DNA from: an uncultured Oscillospiraceae bacterium
GTDB lineage: Bacteria > Bacillota > Clostridia > Oscillospirales > Ruminococcaceae
Assembly: GCA_900552845.1 (NCBI GenBank)
Contig: USBC01000060.1
Span: 1-9,357, forward strand
Reading direction: 5' to 3'
Length of the DNA stretch: 9,357 nt
The translations under genes and the position numbers were made by a program. This document shows positions 1 through 6,316 of this stretch, one piece after another (within the stretch, counting starts at the first letter, position 1; the number at the start of each line of letters is the position of its first letter). The notes beneath the pieces are model-generated. The model ran no database searches. It saw only the letters and a program-made list of their open reading frames with translations, and had not been told where the DNA came from.

Positions 1-1
1 G

Positions 2-295
2 GCGCAAGCAAAGGCTATCGCTGCCTGTAAGGTCTCGGCTAAATCCGTAACGATGCTGGCGGCATCTTGGATTGGATCTGATCCATATACGCAGCAGGTG
101 GTCATTGATGGGACTACGGCAAGCAGTAAGGTGGATATTCAGCTAAGTGCAGAACAGCATGCAGCCTTGGGCGATCTGGGTATTGATTTTTTGCAAATCG
201 AAAATGCAAACGGTACCTTAACGGCGAAGGTAAAGGGCGGTAAGCCTGCATCAGATCTTACGGTACAGGTAACGATAGTGGGGGTGGTGCAGTGA
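2..295 (+). CDS. Phage tail/baseplate structural protein, C-terminal end (5' truncated by window)
   Basis: The reading frame is open to the left edge of the window and ends in TGA at 293-295, so only the last 97 codons are visible. An internal ATG at 53 is not taken as the start because the frame continues upstream without a stop. The visible part is a small beta-rich domain with a T-M-L-A-A-S-W core, then S-D-P-Y-T-Q-Q-V-V-I-D-G, and a closing D-L-T-V-Q-V-T-I-V. From family memory, this pattern is common as the last domain of phage tail, baseplate and fibre proteins in Clostridia. The stop overlaps the GTG start of the next gene, so it belongs to the same transcript. The function of the missing N-terminal part cannot be judged here. 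Confidence 0.6.
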   Translation, partial: AQAKAIAACKVSAKSVTMLAASWIGSDPYTQQVVIDGTTASSKVDIQLSAEQHAALGDLGIDFLQIENANGTLTAKVKGGKPASDLTVQVTIVGVVQ

Positions 296-657
296 ACCTG
301 AATGATAGATTCTGCGCACCGGCTGGACGCGGAGCTGTGGGGCGCTACACCACACCGACGCATACTTTTACTGTCCCGGTTGCTCCGGCAACTATCACTG
401 CGTTGGCTGTAATCTATGCTCAGAGCGGCAAGGCGGTACTGGTTAAGACTTTAGATGATTGCCGATTAGGTGAAAAGACGATTTCTGTGTCGTTGTCGGA
501 GACGGACACATCGCTTTTTTGTGCAGGAGAGGTACAGGTTCAGCTACGGTTAGGAGTAGGCTGCAGCCGGTTAGTGTCCAATGTTCTGCGGCTGCCTGTC
601 GTAGATGTGCTGCAGGATGGACTTCTTGACACGGTGCAAGGAGGTGACAAGCAATGA
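292..657 (+). CDS. BppU-like baseplate upper protein / phage tail protein
   Basis: A 121-residue protein starting at GTG 292, which overlaps the upstream stop and follows a G-rich ribosome site at about 279-286; no in-frame ATG lies nearby. Residues 20-30 (T-T-P-T-H-T-F-T-V-P-V), a strand near 36-44 with V-I-Y-A-Q, L-S-E-T-D-T at 68-73, and V-Q-V-Q-L-R at 81-86 followed by S-N-V-L-R match the pattern of N-terminal domains of BppU-type baseplate proteins: TPT.TF, a 'vtfsQ' strand, LtqeET and evQvr. Such proteins link the receptor-binding tip to the baseplate. The family call is from pattern recognition only. It ends with an ATGA overlap with the collagen-like gene, whose strong ribosome site (AAGGAGGTGA at 639-648) lies inside this gene. 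Confidence 0.55.
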   Translation: MNLNDRFCAPAGRGAVGRYTTPTHTFTVPVAPATITALAVIYAQSGKAVLVKTLDDCRLGEKTISVSLSETDTSLFCAGEVQVQLRLGVGCSRLVSNVLRLPVVDVLQDGLLDTVQGGDKQ

Positions 658-989
658 AGACTGAGGATCTGTTATCTCCTGCGTTTATTGCATCTGCGTC
701 AACCTTTATTACATCATTCAATTCCGTTGTTGGCGTTCCGGGACCTCCGGGTGACAAGGGCGACAAGGGCGACAAGGGTGACAAGGGTGACAAGGGTGAC
801 ACAGGACCACAAGGAGAAAGGGGAAGTACTCCACAAAAAGGGGTGGACTATTTCACGCCGGAAGATATTCAGGAAGTAGCCAATGAGGCTTTAACGTTAA
901 TTGGGGTGGCAGGGATACAGAGCGTTGACGCGCTGCCGGAAAACCCCGATCCCAATGTGCTGTACCTTATCCGGGAGGGGGATAGATGA
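654..989 (+). CDS. Collagen-like phage tail fibre protein
   Basis: A 111-residue protein with a very strong ribosome site (AAGGAGGTGA at 639-648) before ATG 654. Residues 1-26 form an N-terminal cap, probably the trimerisation or attachment region. Residues 27-58 are an uninterrupted Gly-X-Y tract: G-V-P-G-P-P, five G-D-K, then G-D-T, G-P-Q, G-E-R. Gly-X-Y tracts form collagen triple helices, and in phages they make short rigid trimeric shafts. The tract is followed by a P-x-K-G-V-D-Y-F-T-P-E-D-I motif, often seen in Firmicute phage fibres, and a C-terminal N-P-D-P-N-V-L-Y-L-I segment. It sits between the baseplate-like gene and the large fibre genes, so a tail-tip adhesion or spacer role is likely. 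The start and stop overlap both neighbours. Confidence 0.75.
   Translation: MKTEDLLSPAFIASASTFITSFNSVVGVPGPPGDKGDKGDKGDKGDKGDTGPQGERGSTPQKGVDYFTPEDIQEVANEALTLIGVAGIQSVDALPENPDPNVLYLIREGDR
750..803 (+). repeat. 9-bp tandem repeat encoding Gly-Asp-Lys triplets
   Basis: Five units GG(T/C)GACAAG run at 750-758, 759-767, 768-776, 777-785 and 786-794. A sixth, diverged unit, GGTGACACA, lies at 795-803. The units differ only in the third base of the Gly codon. A change in copy number keeps the reading frame and would lengthen or shorten the collagen-like shaft by three residues per unit. Confidence 0.95.
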
Positions 990-1918
990 TGATCTATCTA
1001 AACGGAGAGATCGGCGCAGTGTATCTAAATTGTCATTACCACAGCGAGGTGTATTTGGGCAGTACGCTGGTATGGAGTGGACTTCGGAAAAAGGCGGGAA
1101 CGGCAGGAAACGAAGTCGGTTTTACCAACACGCCGCAAGGGGCAGCGCTGGTGTTCTTGCCTGGTGAAGTTGCTGACATTGCTGCCATAATGAGCACTGC
1201 TGATGCGAAAGCAAATAGGTTCATAGATGGCTTAGCGGCGCAGGTCGTATTGCTTGCATCGACCGCCGACCCTATTGTAGCGTCCGGCATTGACAGCCCG
1301 GTGCAGGAACAGACGCAACTTGAGAATGCAGCGGTCGGAGAGAGTGTTATCGTCAATCTGCTGTCGCAGACAGAGCAAATTAAACTAAGCCAACCTGCGC
1401 CGGGCGGTAATGGGATAACCGTCAACCCCATCGTTGGAGGGCAGGATATGACGCTTGTCCACTCTGCGCTAGAAGGAAATGGGGTGCCGCTGAACCCGAT
1501 AGCGAAAAGCCTTAAAATCTACCTACTGATGATACAGCCGAGCGGAGATGCGGCAGACGCTGTTCCAGTGCAATCTACATCTGGTCTTGTTGTAAACCAG
1601 CCTGCGCCGAATGGTAGCGAAATCAGCTTTGTCAATTCTGACGCAGAAAATGTGCTTGGTGCCAGCAATGACGGTGATGGCAGCGCCGGAAACTGCCTGG
1701 GTGGCGAGAACACCAACAACATGGTTGCCGGAAGCACAGCAACTCCCGAAATCATCGTGATGGCGGATACGCTTAGCGCACTTGGCATGAAAGTAGCAGG
1801 CGCAGCAGAGGGCGCAGCGTATATTCCGTGGGAGTATCCCGTAAATAACGGCGGTGTACTGACGATTACACAAGTATACAGCCCAGAATACAGCGGCGGC
1901 ACACTAGAGGTGACATAA
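986..1918 (+). CDS. Phage tail-tip structural protein of unknown family
   Basis: A 310-residue protein starting at ATG 986, which overlaps the previous stop and lies 5 bases after a GGGAGGGG ribosome site at 973-980. Residues 3-30 (I-Y-L-N-G-E then V-Y-L-G-S-T-L-V-W) resemble the short N-terminal attachment segment found on many Clostridial tail proteins. The middle region, about 125-220, is low-complexity beta-type sequence with imperfect internal repetition: Q-P-A-P-G-G-N-G-I-T-V-N-P at 136-148, A-L-E-G-N-G-V-P-L-N-P at 161-171 and Q-P-A-P-N-G-S-E-I-S at 205-214. The rest is rich in Ala, Gly, Asn and Ser, with no catalytic motif that I can name. Position and composition suggest a virion fibre or tip component. 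I do not recognise a specific family. It ends in a TAATG overlap with the next gene. Confidence 0.6.
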   Translation: MMIYLNGEIGAVYLNCHYHSEVYLGSTLVWSGLRKKAGTAGNEVGFTNTPQGAALVFLPGEVADIAAIMSTADAKANRFIDGLAAQVVLLASTADPIVASGIDSPVQEQTQLENAAVGESVIVNLLSQTEQIKLSQPAPGGNGITVNPIVGGQDMTLVHSALEGNGVPLNPIAKSLKIYLLMIQPSGDAADAVPVQSTSGLVVNQPAPNGSEISFVNSDAENVLGASNDGDGSAGNCLGGENTNNMVAGSTATPEIIVMADTLSALGMKVAGAAEGAAYIPWEYPVNNGGVLTITQVYSPEYSGGTLEVT

Positions 1919-3309
1919 TGAAAAATATCATGCTAAAAGACGGCAACGGAAACGACAATGTATACCCAAATGTCGGTATTGTCTCTTTGCCGACTGTAGA
2001 GGGCGGTACGGCGAGCTTTTATGACGCTGATGAATTTGTCCTACAACAAAAGGAAGTAACCATCACCGAAAATGGTCTGACCGAGATAAGACCAGACGAC
2101 GGAGTACGCACAATGACTGCCGTGTATGCGAGGGTGAATGTCCCGACAAGCGGAGAAACCGAGGAAGTAACTGTTGACCTTTCGATGGCTGACGGCAACC
2201 AAGTTATTATTCCGTCTGCGGGCAAGTCTATTTCCAAAGCAACAGTAACAAAACCGAGCACACTTGTCCCTGCTAACATCAAAAAAGATGTGGTTATCGG
2301 TGGAGTGACTGGAACGCTTGACACAAAGGAAATTTTGGACGATTACAAACTTGGCGTTATGACTTTTGGTGACGCTATTGGCAATGGGACAGTCATAGTC
2401 TCTCTAAACAGTTTGGAAATAAAGGCATGGGGTAAAGGGACATTCGACCTCTCATACGCAGACACGTCATATTCAGTTACACCGTCGTGGCAAAAAATTA
2501 CCTCGCCTGAAGTAAAAATAAAGCTGAATTCGATGGCGGAATATCTGCTTACAGGCTCGCCGTCTCCACTTGACAGAATCTTTTCGGACGCAGATGCAGT
2601 TGAGTTTTGCGGAGTGATTTTTGACAAGCCATCATTTTCTGGCATAACTGAAAAGACTTGGGACAATTTGATGAGCGCATTGTCTTTTCCAAGCTCATGG
2701 GTGGGACCGAAATACATCGAACCGACGAAGTGGTACACCGATAACGGTAATGTGGATTACAATGCGGCAACCTTTCCAATGATTTGGTATCCAGTTCATG
2801 AAACGACTGGACAGCGCTTATATGCTTATTCGCTCCAAACACCGACAGGAACAATGCCTACCTATGATACTGGCACCAAAATTGTTAATAGTATTGGCAT
2901 TGCTTTTATGAATGCAATGCCCGCTTATGGGGTTACCGCAAATGTTGTTGTCACAATGTTTTTTGGAGTGATTTTTTGGTATTCGTATGGGGCAATGACC
3001 ATTCCAGAAGCTTTTCTGCAACAGTTTAGCTCCGAGTGGTCGTATGGCAATGTGACCCTATCGGAGGGCTGGAACCAAACTGTTATTTCGGGCGATGCTG
3101 CAACGACAACCACGATAACAGAACAACAGGCGTATGACAACTTTGCAGATGCATATGAGGGCGGCTTGCCCATCGACGATTATAATTCTGCTGCATACGG
3201 CTTGAGCGACTATGAAAAATCCGTGTTCAAGCCGATTTACAAAGCTGATTATTATAGGGGTTCGAACCCGCTTAAAATTGAACTTAACATCGTTAATACA
3301 ACAGCCTGA
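1918..3309 (+). CDS. Large phage tail fibre / receptor-binding protein candidate
   Basis: A 463-residue protein, ATG 1918 overlapping the upstream TAA (TAATG). The N-terminal third contains short beta modules seen in Clostridial phage fibres and surface proteins: residues 46-76 (V-T-I-T-E-N-G, P-D-D-G, V-N-V-P), 84-113 (I-I-P-S-A-G-K-S-I-S-K-A-T-V-T-K-P) and 114-135 (L-V-P-A-N-I-K-K-D-V-V-I-G-G-V-T-G-T-L). These are usually repeated spacer units. Residues 140-463 have no motif I recognise. They are aromatic-rich (many Trp, Tyr, Phe), with an unusually hydrophobic stretch at about 323-360, and end in I-E-L-N-I-V. From about 2340 onward the DNA is richer in A/T than the next gene, which suggests a separately acquired tip domain. 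A receptor-binding role is inferred from position and this N-conserved, C-variable plan. Confidence 0.6.
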   Translation: MKNIMLKDGNGNDNVYPNVGIVSLPTVEGGTASFYDADEFVLQQKEVTITENGLTEIRPDDGVRTMTAVYARVNVPTSGETEEVTVDLSMADGNQVIIPSAGKSISKATVTKPSTLVPANIKKDVVIGGVTGTLDTKEILDDYKLGVMTFGDAIGNGTVIVSLNSLEIKAWGKGTFDLSYADTSYSVTPSWQKITSPEVKIKLNSMAEYLLTGSPSPLDRIFSDADAVEFCGVIFDKPSFSGITEKTWDNLMSALSFPSSWVGPKYIEPTKWYTDNGNVDYNAATFPMIWYPVHETTGQRLYAYSLQTPTGTMPTYDTGTKIVNSIGIAFMNAMPAYGVTANVVVTMFFGVIFWYSYGAMTIPEAFLQQFSSEWSYGNVTLSEGWNQTVISGDAATTTTITEQQAYDNFADAYEGGLPIDDYNSAAYGLSDYEKSVFKPIYKADYYRGSNPLKIELNIVNTTA

Positions 3310-3332
3310 CAAAAGAAAGCGAGGTCATAATT

Positions 3333-3773
3333 ATGATTAACACTTCCCTTGCAAACAAAATCCTCAACGCCCTGTACGGTCGATTCGGCAGCGGCGGCAC
3401 AGCTCTTATCCCCACCAGTAACTCCTGCTACCTCGGGTTTTCCACGGCAGCGCCTACCATCAGCGCAGCGGGCGAGTGTACCGCTTTCCCCGAACCCGCC
3501 GCAAGCACCGGCTATAAGCGCCTGAAAGCAGAAATGGACGCCGCTGCGAATTCGTCTATCACAAACGGCACTGTCAATCTGACATGGGATGCACCCAATG
3601 AAGGACAGTCTTTCGGCAAAGCAACGCACATCGGGCTGTTCTCTGCCGAGACAGGAGGTCTCCCCATCATGGTGATGGCGCTGACCGAGGAAGTCACACT
3701 GGGACTGAAAAATACCCTTATCCTCTACAAGGGTAAGCTGACCACTGCTCTTAGTGCAAACGATGCGTCTTAA
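3333..3773 (+). CDS. Phage tail fibre-like protein (YLGFSTAAPT family)
   Basis: A 146-residue protein starting at ATG 3333, with a modest GAGGT site at 3321-3325. Residues 1-20 form an N-terminal helix (S-L-A-N-K-I-L-N-A-L-Y-G), followed by Y-L-G-F-S-T-A-A-P-T at 33-42. G-Y-K-R at 60-63 is followed by a strand ending in W-D-A-P at 85-88, then H-I-G-L-F-S-A-E-T-G-G at 99-109 and a final L-Y-K-G-K-L. The pattern 'LglSttaPt ... gYaR ... itHiglFda.sGG ... l..G.L' recurs in small tail-fibre or tail-associated proteins of phages of Gram-positive bacteria (family memory, not searched). The third codon position is C-rich, unlike the A/T-leaning end of the previous gene, so the two may have different origins within the module. 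Confidence 0.6.
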   Translation: MINTSLANKILNALYGRFGSGGTALIPTSNSCYLGFSTAAPTISAAGECTAFPEPAASTGYKRLKAEMDAAANSSITNGTVNLTWDAPNEGQSFGKATHIGLFSAETGGLPIMVMALTEEVTLGLKNTLILYKGKLTTALSANDAS

Positions 3774-3999
3774 AATTGTCGTCTGCCACACCATTCTCAC
3801 CGTGGTCATAGCTGGAATCACAGTAATGACGCTCTATGCCGGCTCGCTTGATTGCCAGACCGGAGATCTGATCGCCGATAACCGGCAATGCGCAGGCGGA
3901 GGAGCAGCTGCTGGTAAGCAGGCTACTGCAGGAGAAAATGACATTACTGATCGGATCCTGCCCCCATTGACGGGCGCAGCCACAGAAAGGTGTGATTGA
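3754..3999 (+). CDS. Doubtful small membrane protein, possibly frameshifted
   Basis: The stretch between the two neighbouring fibre genes has one long frame (81 codons from ATG 3754; ATG 3763 is the likelier start) ending in TGA at 3997-3999. From 3763 the protein begins M-R-L-K followed by about 24 hydrophobic residues, so it looks like a single-span membrane or secreted protein. The second half in this frame is Gly/Ala-rich and unconvincing. From about 3872 to TGA 3968-3970 a different frame reads N-A-Q-A-E-E-Q-L-L-V-S-R-L-L-Q-E-K and onward, which looks like a natural amphipathic helix. No good ribosome site precedes either ATG. It may be a real small gene with a one-base frame change, a decayed gene, or a non-coding gap. 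Low confidence. Confidence 0.3.
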   Translation: MQTMRLKIVVCHTILTVVIAGITVMTLYAGSLDCQTGDLIADNRQCAGGGAAAGKQATAGENDITDRILPPLTGAATERCD

Positions 4000-4000
4000 A

Positions 4001-5293
4001 ATGGGTGCCATACTGGGAAACCCCGCTATCGTAGGCGGCGGGGCAAGGCTAAACATCGACTATGGATCTACTCCACCGGAGGATACCACAAAGCTGTGGA
4101 TCCCGCTGGCGAGAAAACCGGACAATGTCGATGTCGACATTACTGTTCCTTTCGGCGATGAATTTATCGTGCTTGATGGTGCATATGCCGAAACGTTGGC
4201 GTTTGCATCTGGAGATGTCATAGATGGGAAACTGTACATTACGGCCGGGTTTACGAGCCTCCCGTCTTCTGACCCTCTGGGGCATATCTATGTTTATGAC
4301 CCTACGACTAAAGTCCTGTCTGATACAGGGGATTCGTTACCCAGGCGTAATCAGGCGGCATCTATTGCGGCGAATGGTTCATTATACATATTCGGCGGCA
4401 GTGGGTGGAACGAAAGCGGCGCTTATATGAGCAACACCAACACGGTCTACAAGTACACGCCATCGACGCATACCGTTACACAGCTTGCTAACATGCCATT
4501 TTCGCTGGCAAAAATGAGCATCTGTAAATATGACAACAAGATTTATCTAGTTAGCGGAACGAGTGTCGGTTCTGGTTCTGTTTCAGGTCAGGTTTCTTAC
4601 TTGGATTTGAGCAATGACCAGTTTGTAAACCTTGGCACAAGTTATATTTATAGAAGTGGCTGTGCAGTAGGGGGTTGGAACGGGTGTATTTACTGCATCG
4701 GTGGTAGAGATAGTGATGTTTATTACAATACCATCAGGAAATTCAACCTGACAACAAAAGCTTTTACGTCGGTATCCGGACAAACGCTTTCAGACGACTT
4801 GACATTCACATCATACGCTCAGTTTGGCCAGTACATCTATGCTTTTTGTGGACAAAAAGAAAGTGGCGCATCAAGAGATGTCTATCGCTTCGACTGCGAA
4901 GCAGAGACCATAACAAAACTTGACGTGCAGCTTCCCTCAACAATGTCATGGGATTGGTGCGGTTCTGATGGAAATGTCGATTACATTTTTGGTGCGAACA
5001 GCTCATCTCAAAATGTTATTTACAAGTTTACCGTCAAGTCTCCGCTCGCAGAGAACAATCTGCTAATTCAGCATGATTACTATTCTGGGGACCGCCGATG
5101 GAAAGCCATCAATGGGAAAAAGGCGCAGATCTCCGTTTATCCCATCGATGCCTACCTCGGCAATTCTGATGGGTATGCTGAAAAAGTGACAGCACGACTG
5201 TATGATGCTGAATCTCAATCATGGAAGTCTCTTGACGGTGTATCTTACACCGCCGATATGCAGAACGCACTTAATATTTTGGGGGTGACATAA
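4001..5293 (+). CDS. Kelch-repeat beta-propeller phage tail protein
   Basis: A 430-residue protein. ATG 4001 is chosen over the in-frame GTG 3992 because the AGAAAGG ribosome site at 3984-3990 is correctly spaced only for 4001. At least six Kelch-type strands of the form hydrophobic-Tyr-hydrophobic-Gly are spaced about 45-55 residues apart: L-Y-I-T-A-G (78-83), L-Y-I-F-G-G (128-133), I-Y-L-V-S-G (181-186), I-Y-C-I-G-G (230-235), I-Y-A-F-C-G (279-284) and D-Y-I-F-G-A (327-332). Most follow a D/N-G or similar turn and precede 'vy.yd..t..w' strands. This predicts a roughly six-bladed beta-propeller, a fold that binds protein or glycan. Residues 1-60 are an N-terminal attachment region (T-P-P-E-D-T-T-K-L-W-I-P-L), and residues 360-430 are a separate C-terminal domain. 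A virion adhesin role is inferred from position. Confidence 0.75.
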   Translation: MGAILGNPAIVGGGARLNIDYGSTPPEDTTKLWIPLARKPDNVDVDITVPFGDEFIVLDGAYAETLAFASGDVIDGKLYITAGFTSLPSSDPLGHIYVYDPTTKVLSDTGDSLPRRNQAASIAANGSLYIFGGSGWNESGAYMSNTNTVYKYTPSTHTVTQLANMPFSLAKMSICKYDNKIYLVSGTSVGSGSVSGQVSYLDLSNDQFVNLGTSYIYRSGCAVGGWNGCIYCIGGRDSDVYYNTIRKFNLTTKAFTSVSGQTLSDDLTFTSYAQFGQYIYAFCGQKESGASRDVYRFDCEAETITKLDVQLPSTMSWDWCGSDGNVDYIFGANSSSQNVIYKFTVKSPLAENNLLIQHDYYSGDRRWKAINGKKAQISVYPIDAYLGNSDGYAEKVTARLYDAESQSWKSLDGVSYTADMQNALNILGVT

Positions 5294-5427
5294 TGGGTTA
5301 CTACACTGAAAAGGCGAAAGAATTGAAAGCCAAACAGGAGGCAGAAATGGACGAGCTGCTATCAATCATTGCGGAGGCGGTAGAGGAACAATACCAGGCA
5401 GACTTGGGGGTAATTGAAAATGTATAA
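5293..5427 (+). CDS. Small charged phage protein (44 aa)
   Basis: ATG 5293 overlaps the Kelch gene stop (TAATG) and follows a GGGGGTGA ribosome site. The frame ends in TAA at 5425-5427. The 44-residue product starts M-G-Y-Y-T-E-K-A-K-E-L-K and is very rich in Glu, Lys and Ala, so it is predicted to be almost wholly helical. It has no membrane segment and no motif I recognise. Support comes from its ribosome site, from tight overlaps with genes on both sides and from its position. Small helical proteins of this kind are common between the last tail-fibre gene and XkdX in Firmicute prophages. Function unknown. Confidence 0.55.
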   Translation: MGYYTEKAKELKAKQEAEMDELLSIIAEAVEEQYQADLGVIENV

Positions 5428-5578
5428 GATGATGAAGAAACTAATTGAAAAGAAGTTCTATAAAGCTGCAGAAGAAGCGCAGAACAAGCTCGATGTGTTC
5501 TACGCCATGAACCGCCTGACCGATGATGAATATAGCGAGCTGACGCTGATCGTCGAAACCACCTATGTGGAGGGGTAG
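5420..5578 (+). CDS. XkdX-like small phage protein (52 aa)
   Basis: ATG 5420 lies inside the end of the previous gene and is preceded by a GGGGGTAA site at about 5406-5413. The product starts M-Y-K-M-M-K-K-L-I-E-K-K-F-Y and continues as a helix, then R-L-T-D-D-E-Y-S-E-L-T at 32-42. This matches the plan of XkdX-type proteins of Bacillus PBSX-like and related prophages: an N-terminal basic helix, a short turn, and 'lt.eeY.el'. They usually sit just before the holin and lysis genes, as here. The molecular role of XkdX is not established. The stop at 5578 lies within the ribosome-site and start region of the next gene, suggesting translational coupling. Confidence 0.6.
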   Translation: MYKMMKKLIEKKFYKAAEEAQNKLDVFYAMNRLTDDEYSELTLIVETTYVEG

Positions 5579-5579
5579 T

Positions 5580-5972
5580 ATGGAGATAGCACTTGCCGTC
5601 CTCGGATCCGGAGCGCTGGCTACGGTCATCAGCTGGCTGTTGCATCGTATTGACCGTAAGCAGGACAAGCAGGATCAGATCATCTCCGGTATGACTGCGG
5701 TGGACAATAAGCTGCAGCAGCACATCGATGCTGACGAGAGATACCGTGCCGATATGTGCCGTACCCGAATCCTGCGCTTTTCCGATGAGCTGCGGCGCGG
5801 GGTGAATCACAGTGAAGAATCCTTCAATAATGTACTGGAGGATATTGATAACTACACAGAATATTGTGTAGAACATGAAGATGTTTACATCAACTCAAAA
5901 GCGGATGCCGCTATTCGCAATATAAAAGGTGTACACGATCGCTGCATTCGCGGCGAGCTGAAATTTTTATAA
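5580..5972 (+). CDS. Membrane-anchored helical phage protein of the lysis module
   Basis: A 130-residue protein. ATG 5580 is chosen over the in-frame ATG 5565 because GGAGGGG at 5569-5575 is placed for it. Residues 2-22 are a single hydrophobic segment (A-L-A-V-L-G-S-G-A-L-A-T-V-I-S-W-L-L). A charged helix follows (R-K-Q-D-K-Q-D-Q, about 26-60), suggesting a coiled coil. The C-terminal half has T-R-I-L-R-F-S-D-E-L at 72-81, H-S-E-E-S-F-N-N-V-L-E-D-I-D at 87-100, Y-C-V-E-H near 105-109, a repeated I-R/K pattern and a final L-K-F-L. Proteins with this 'RilRFndEl ... hs.e.fn.iL.dId.Ye.YC..H' layout recur beside holins in Clostridial prophages (family memory). The role is unknown; a holin accessory or regulator is possible. 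Confidence 0.65.
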   Translation: MEIALAVLGSGALATVISWLLHRIDRKQDKQDQIISGMTAVDNKLQQHIDADERYRADMCRTRILRFSDELRRGVNHSEESFNNVLEDIDNYTEYCVEHEDVYINSKADAAIRNIKGVHDRCIRGELKFL

Positions 5973-5992
5973 AAAATAAGGAGGACAAAGAA

Positions 5993-6316
5993 ATGAACGA
6001 ATTTGTAACATGGGCTTCCCTTGGCACCTATGCCGGTGCTGTGATGATGGTGACGATCATTGTGCAGTTCCTGAAGGGCACGCCGCTGGTTAAAGTAAAC
6101 GCCCAGCTGCTGGCGTACCTCGTGGCGGTGGCGATCCTCATCGGCGCCGAAGCGGTCAACGGATCCGCTCTCACTTGGCAGGGTGCGGCGTTGTGCGTAC
6201 TTAATGCTTTCATCGTTGCTCTGGCAGCCGGCGGTGTGTATGATGCTGCGACTACCGGCAAGGTCAGCACCAGCGATGCTGCTGTGCTGACCGAAGAGGG
6301 AAAGGGGGAAGCCTGA
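5993..6316 (+). CDS. Phage holin
   Basis: A 107-residue membrane protein with a strong ribosome site (AAGGAGG at 5978-5984, eight bases before ATG 5993). Three hydrophobic segments are visible at about residues 8-27, 37-56 and 63-84, followed by a polar C-terminal tail with several charged residues (T-E-E-G-K-G-E-A). Size, span number and position immediately before the amidase endolysin fit a class I-type holin, which opens the cytoplasmic membrane so that the endolysin can reach the cell wall. The stop TGA overlaps the endolysin ATG by one base, so the two lysis proteins are made in a coupled way. No dual-start motif was seen. Confidence 0.8.
   Translation: MNEFVTWASLGTYAGAVMMVTIIVQFLKGTPLVKVNAQLLAYLVAVAILIGAEAVNGSALTWQGAALCVLNAFIVALAAGGVYDAATTGKVSTSDAAVLTEEGKGEA

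Noticed and set aside
443..802. Minus-strand ORF starting with many S-P-L repeats
   Set aside because: It is the mirror of the Gly-Asp-Lys repeat and of the baseplate-like gene; the plus-strand genes have ribosome sites and recognisable motifs.
750..803. CRISPR-like short repeats
   Set aside because: The units are contiguous 9-bp codon triplets with no spacers, inside a coding frame that gives a collagen tract.
986..3309. Possible diversity-generating retroelement target in the tail genes
   Set aside because: No reverse transcriptase gene and no template-like near-duplicate of any fibre segment is visible in the window.
3252..3821. Minus-strand ORF of 189 codons across the 3333-3773 gene
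   Set aside because: The plus-strand gene carries tail-fibre motifs and C-rich third positions; the minus-strand product is Cys/Arg/Gly-rich without structure, typical of a shadow frame.
5301..5876. Minus-strand ORF of 191 codons opposite the small pre-holin genes
   Set aside because: Three plus-strand genes with proper ribosome sites and overlaps occupy the region, and the minus-strand protein shows no coherent domain.
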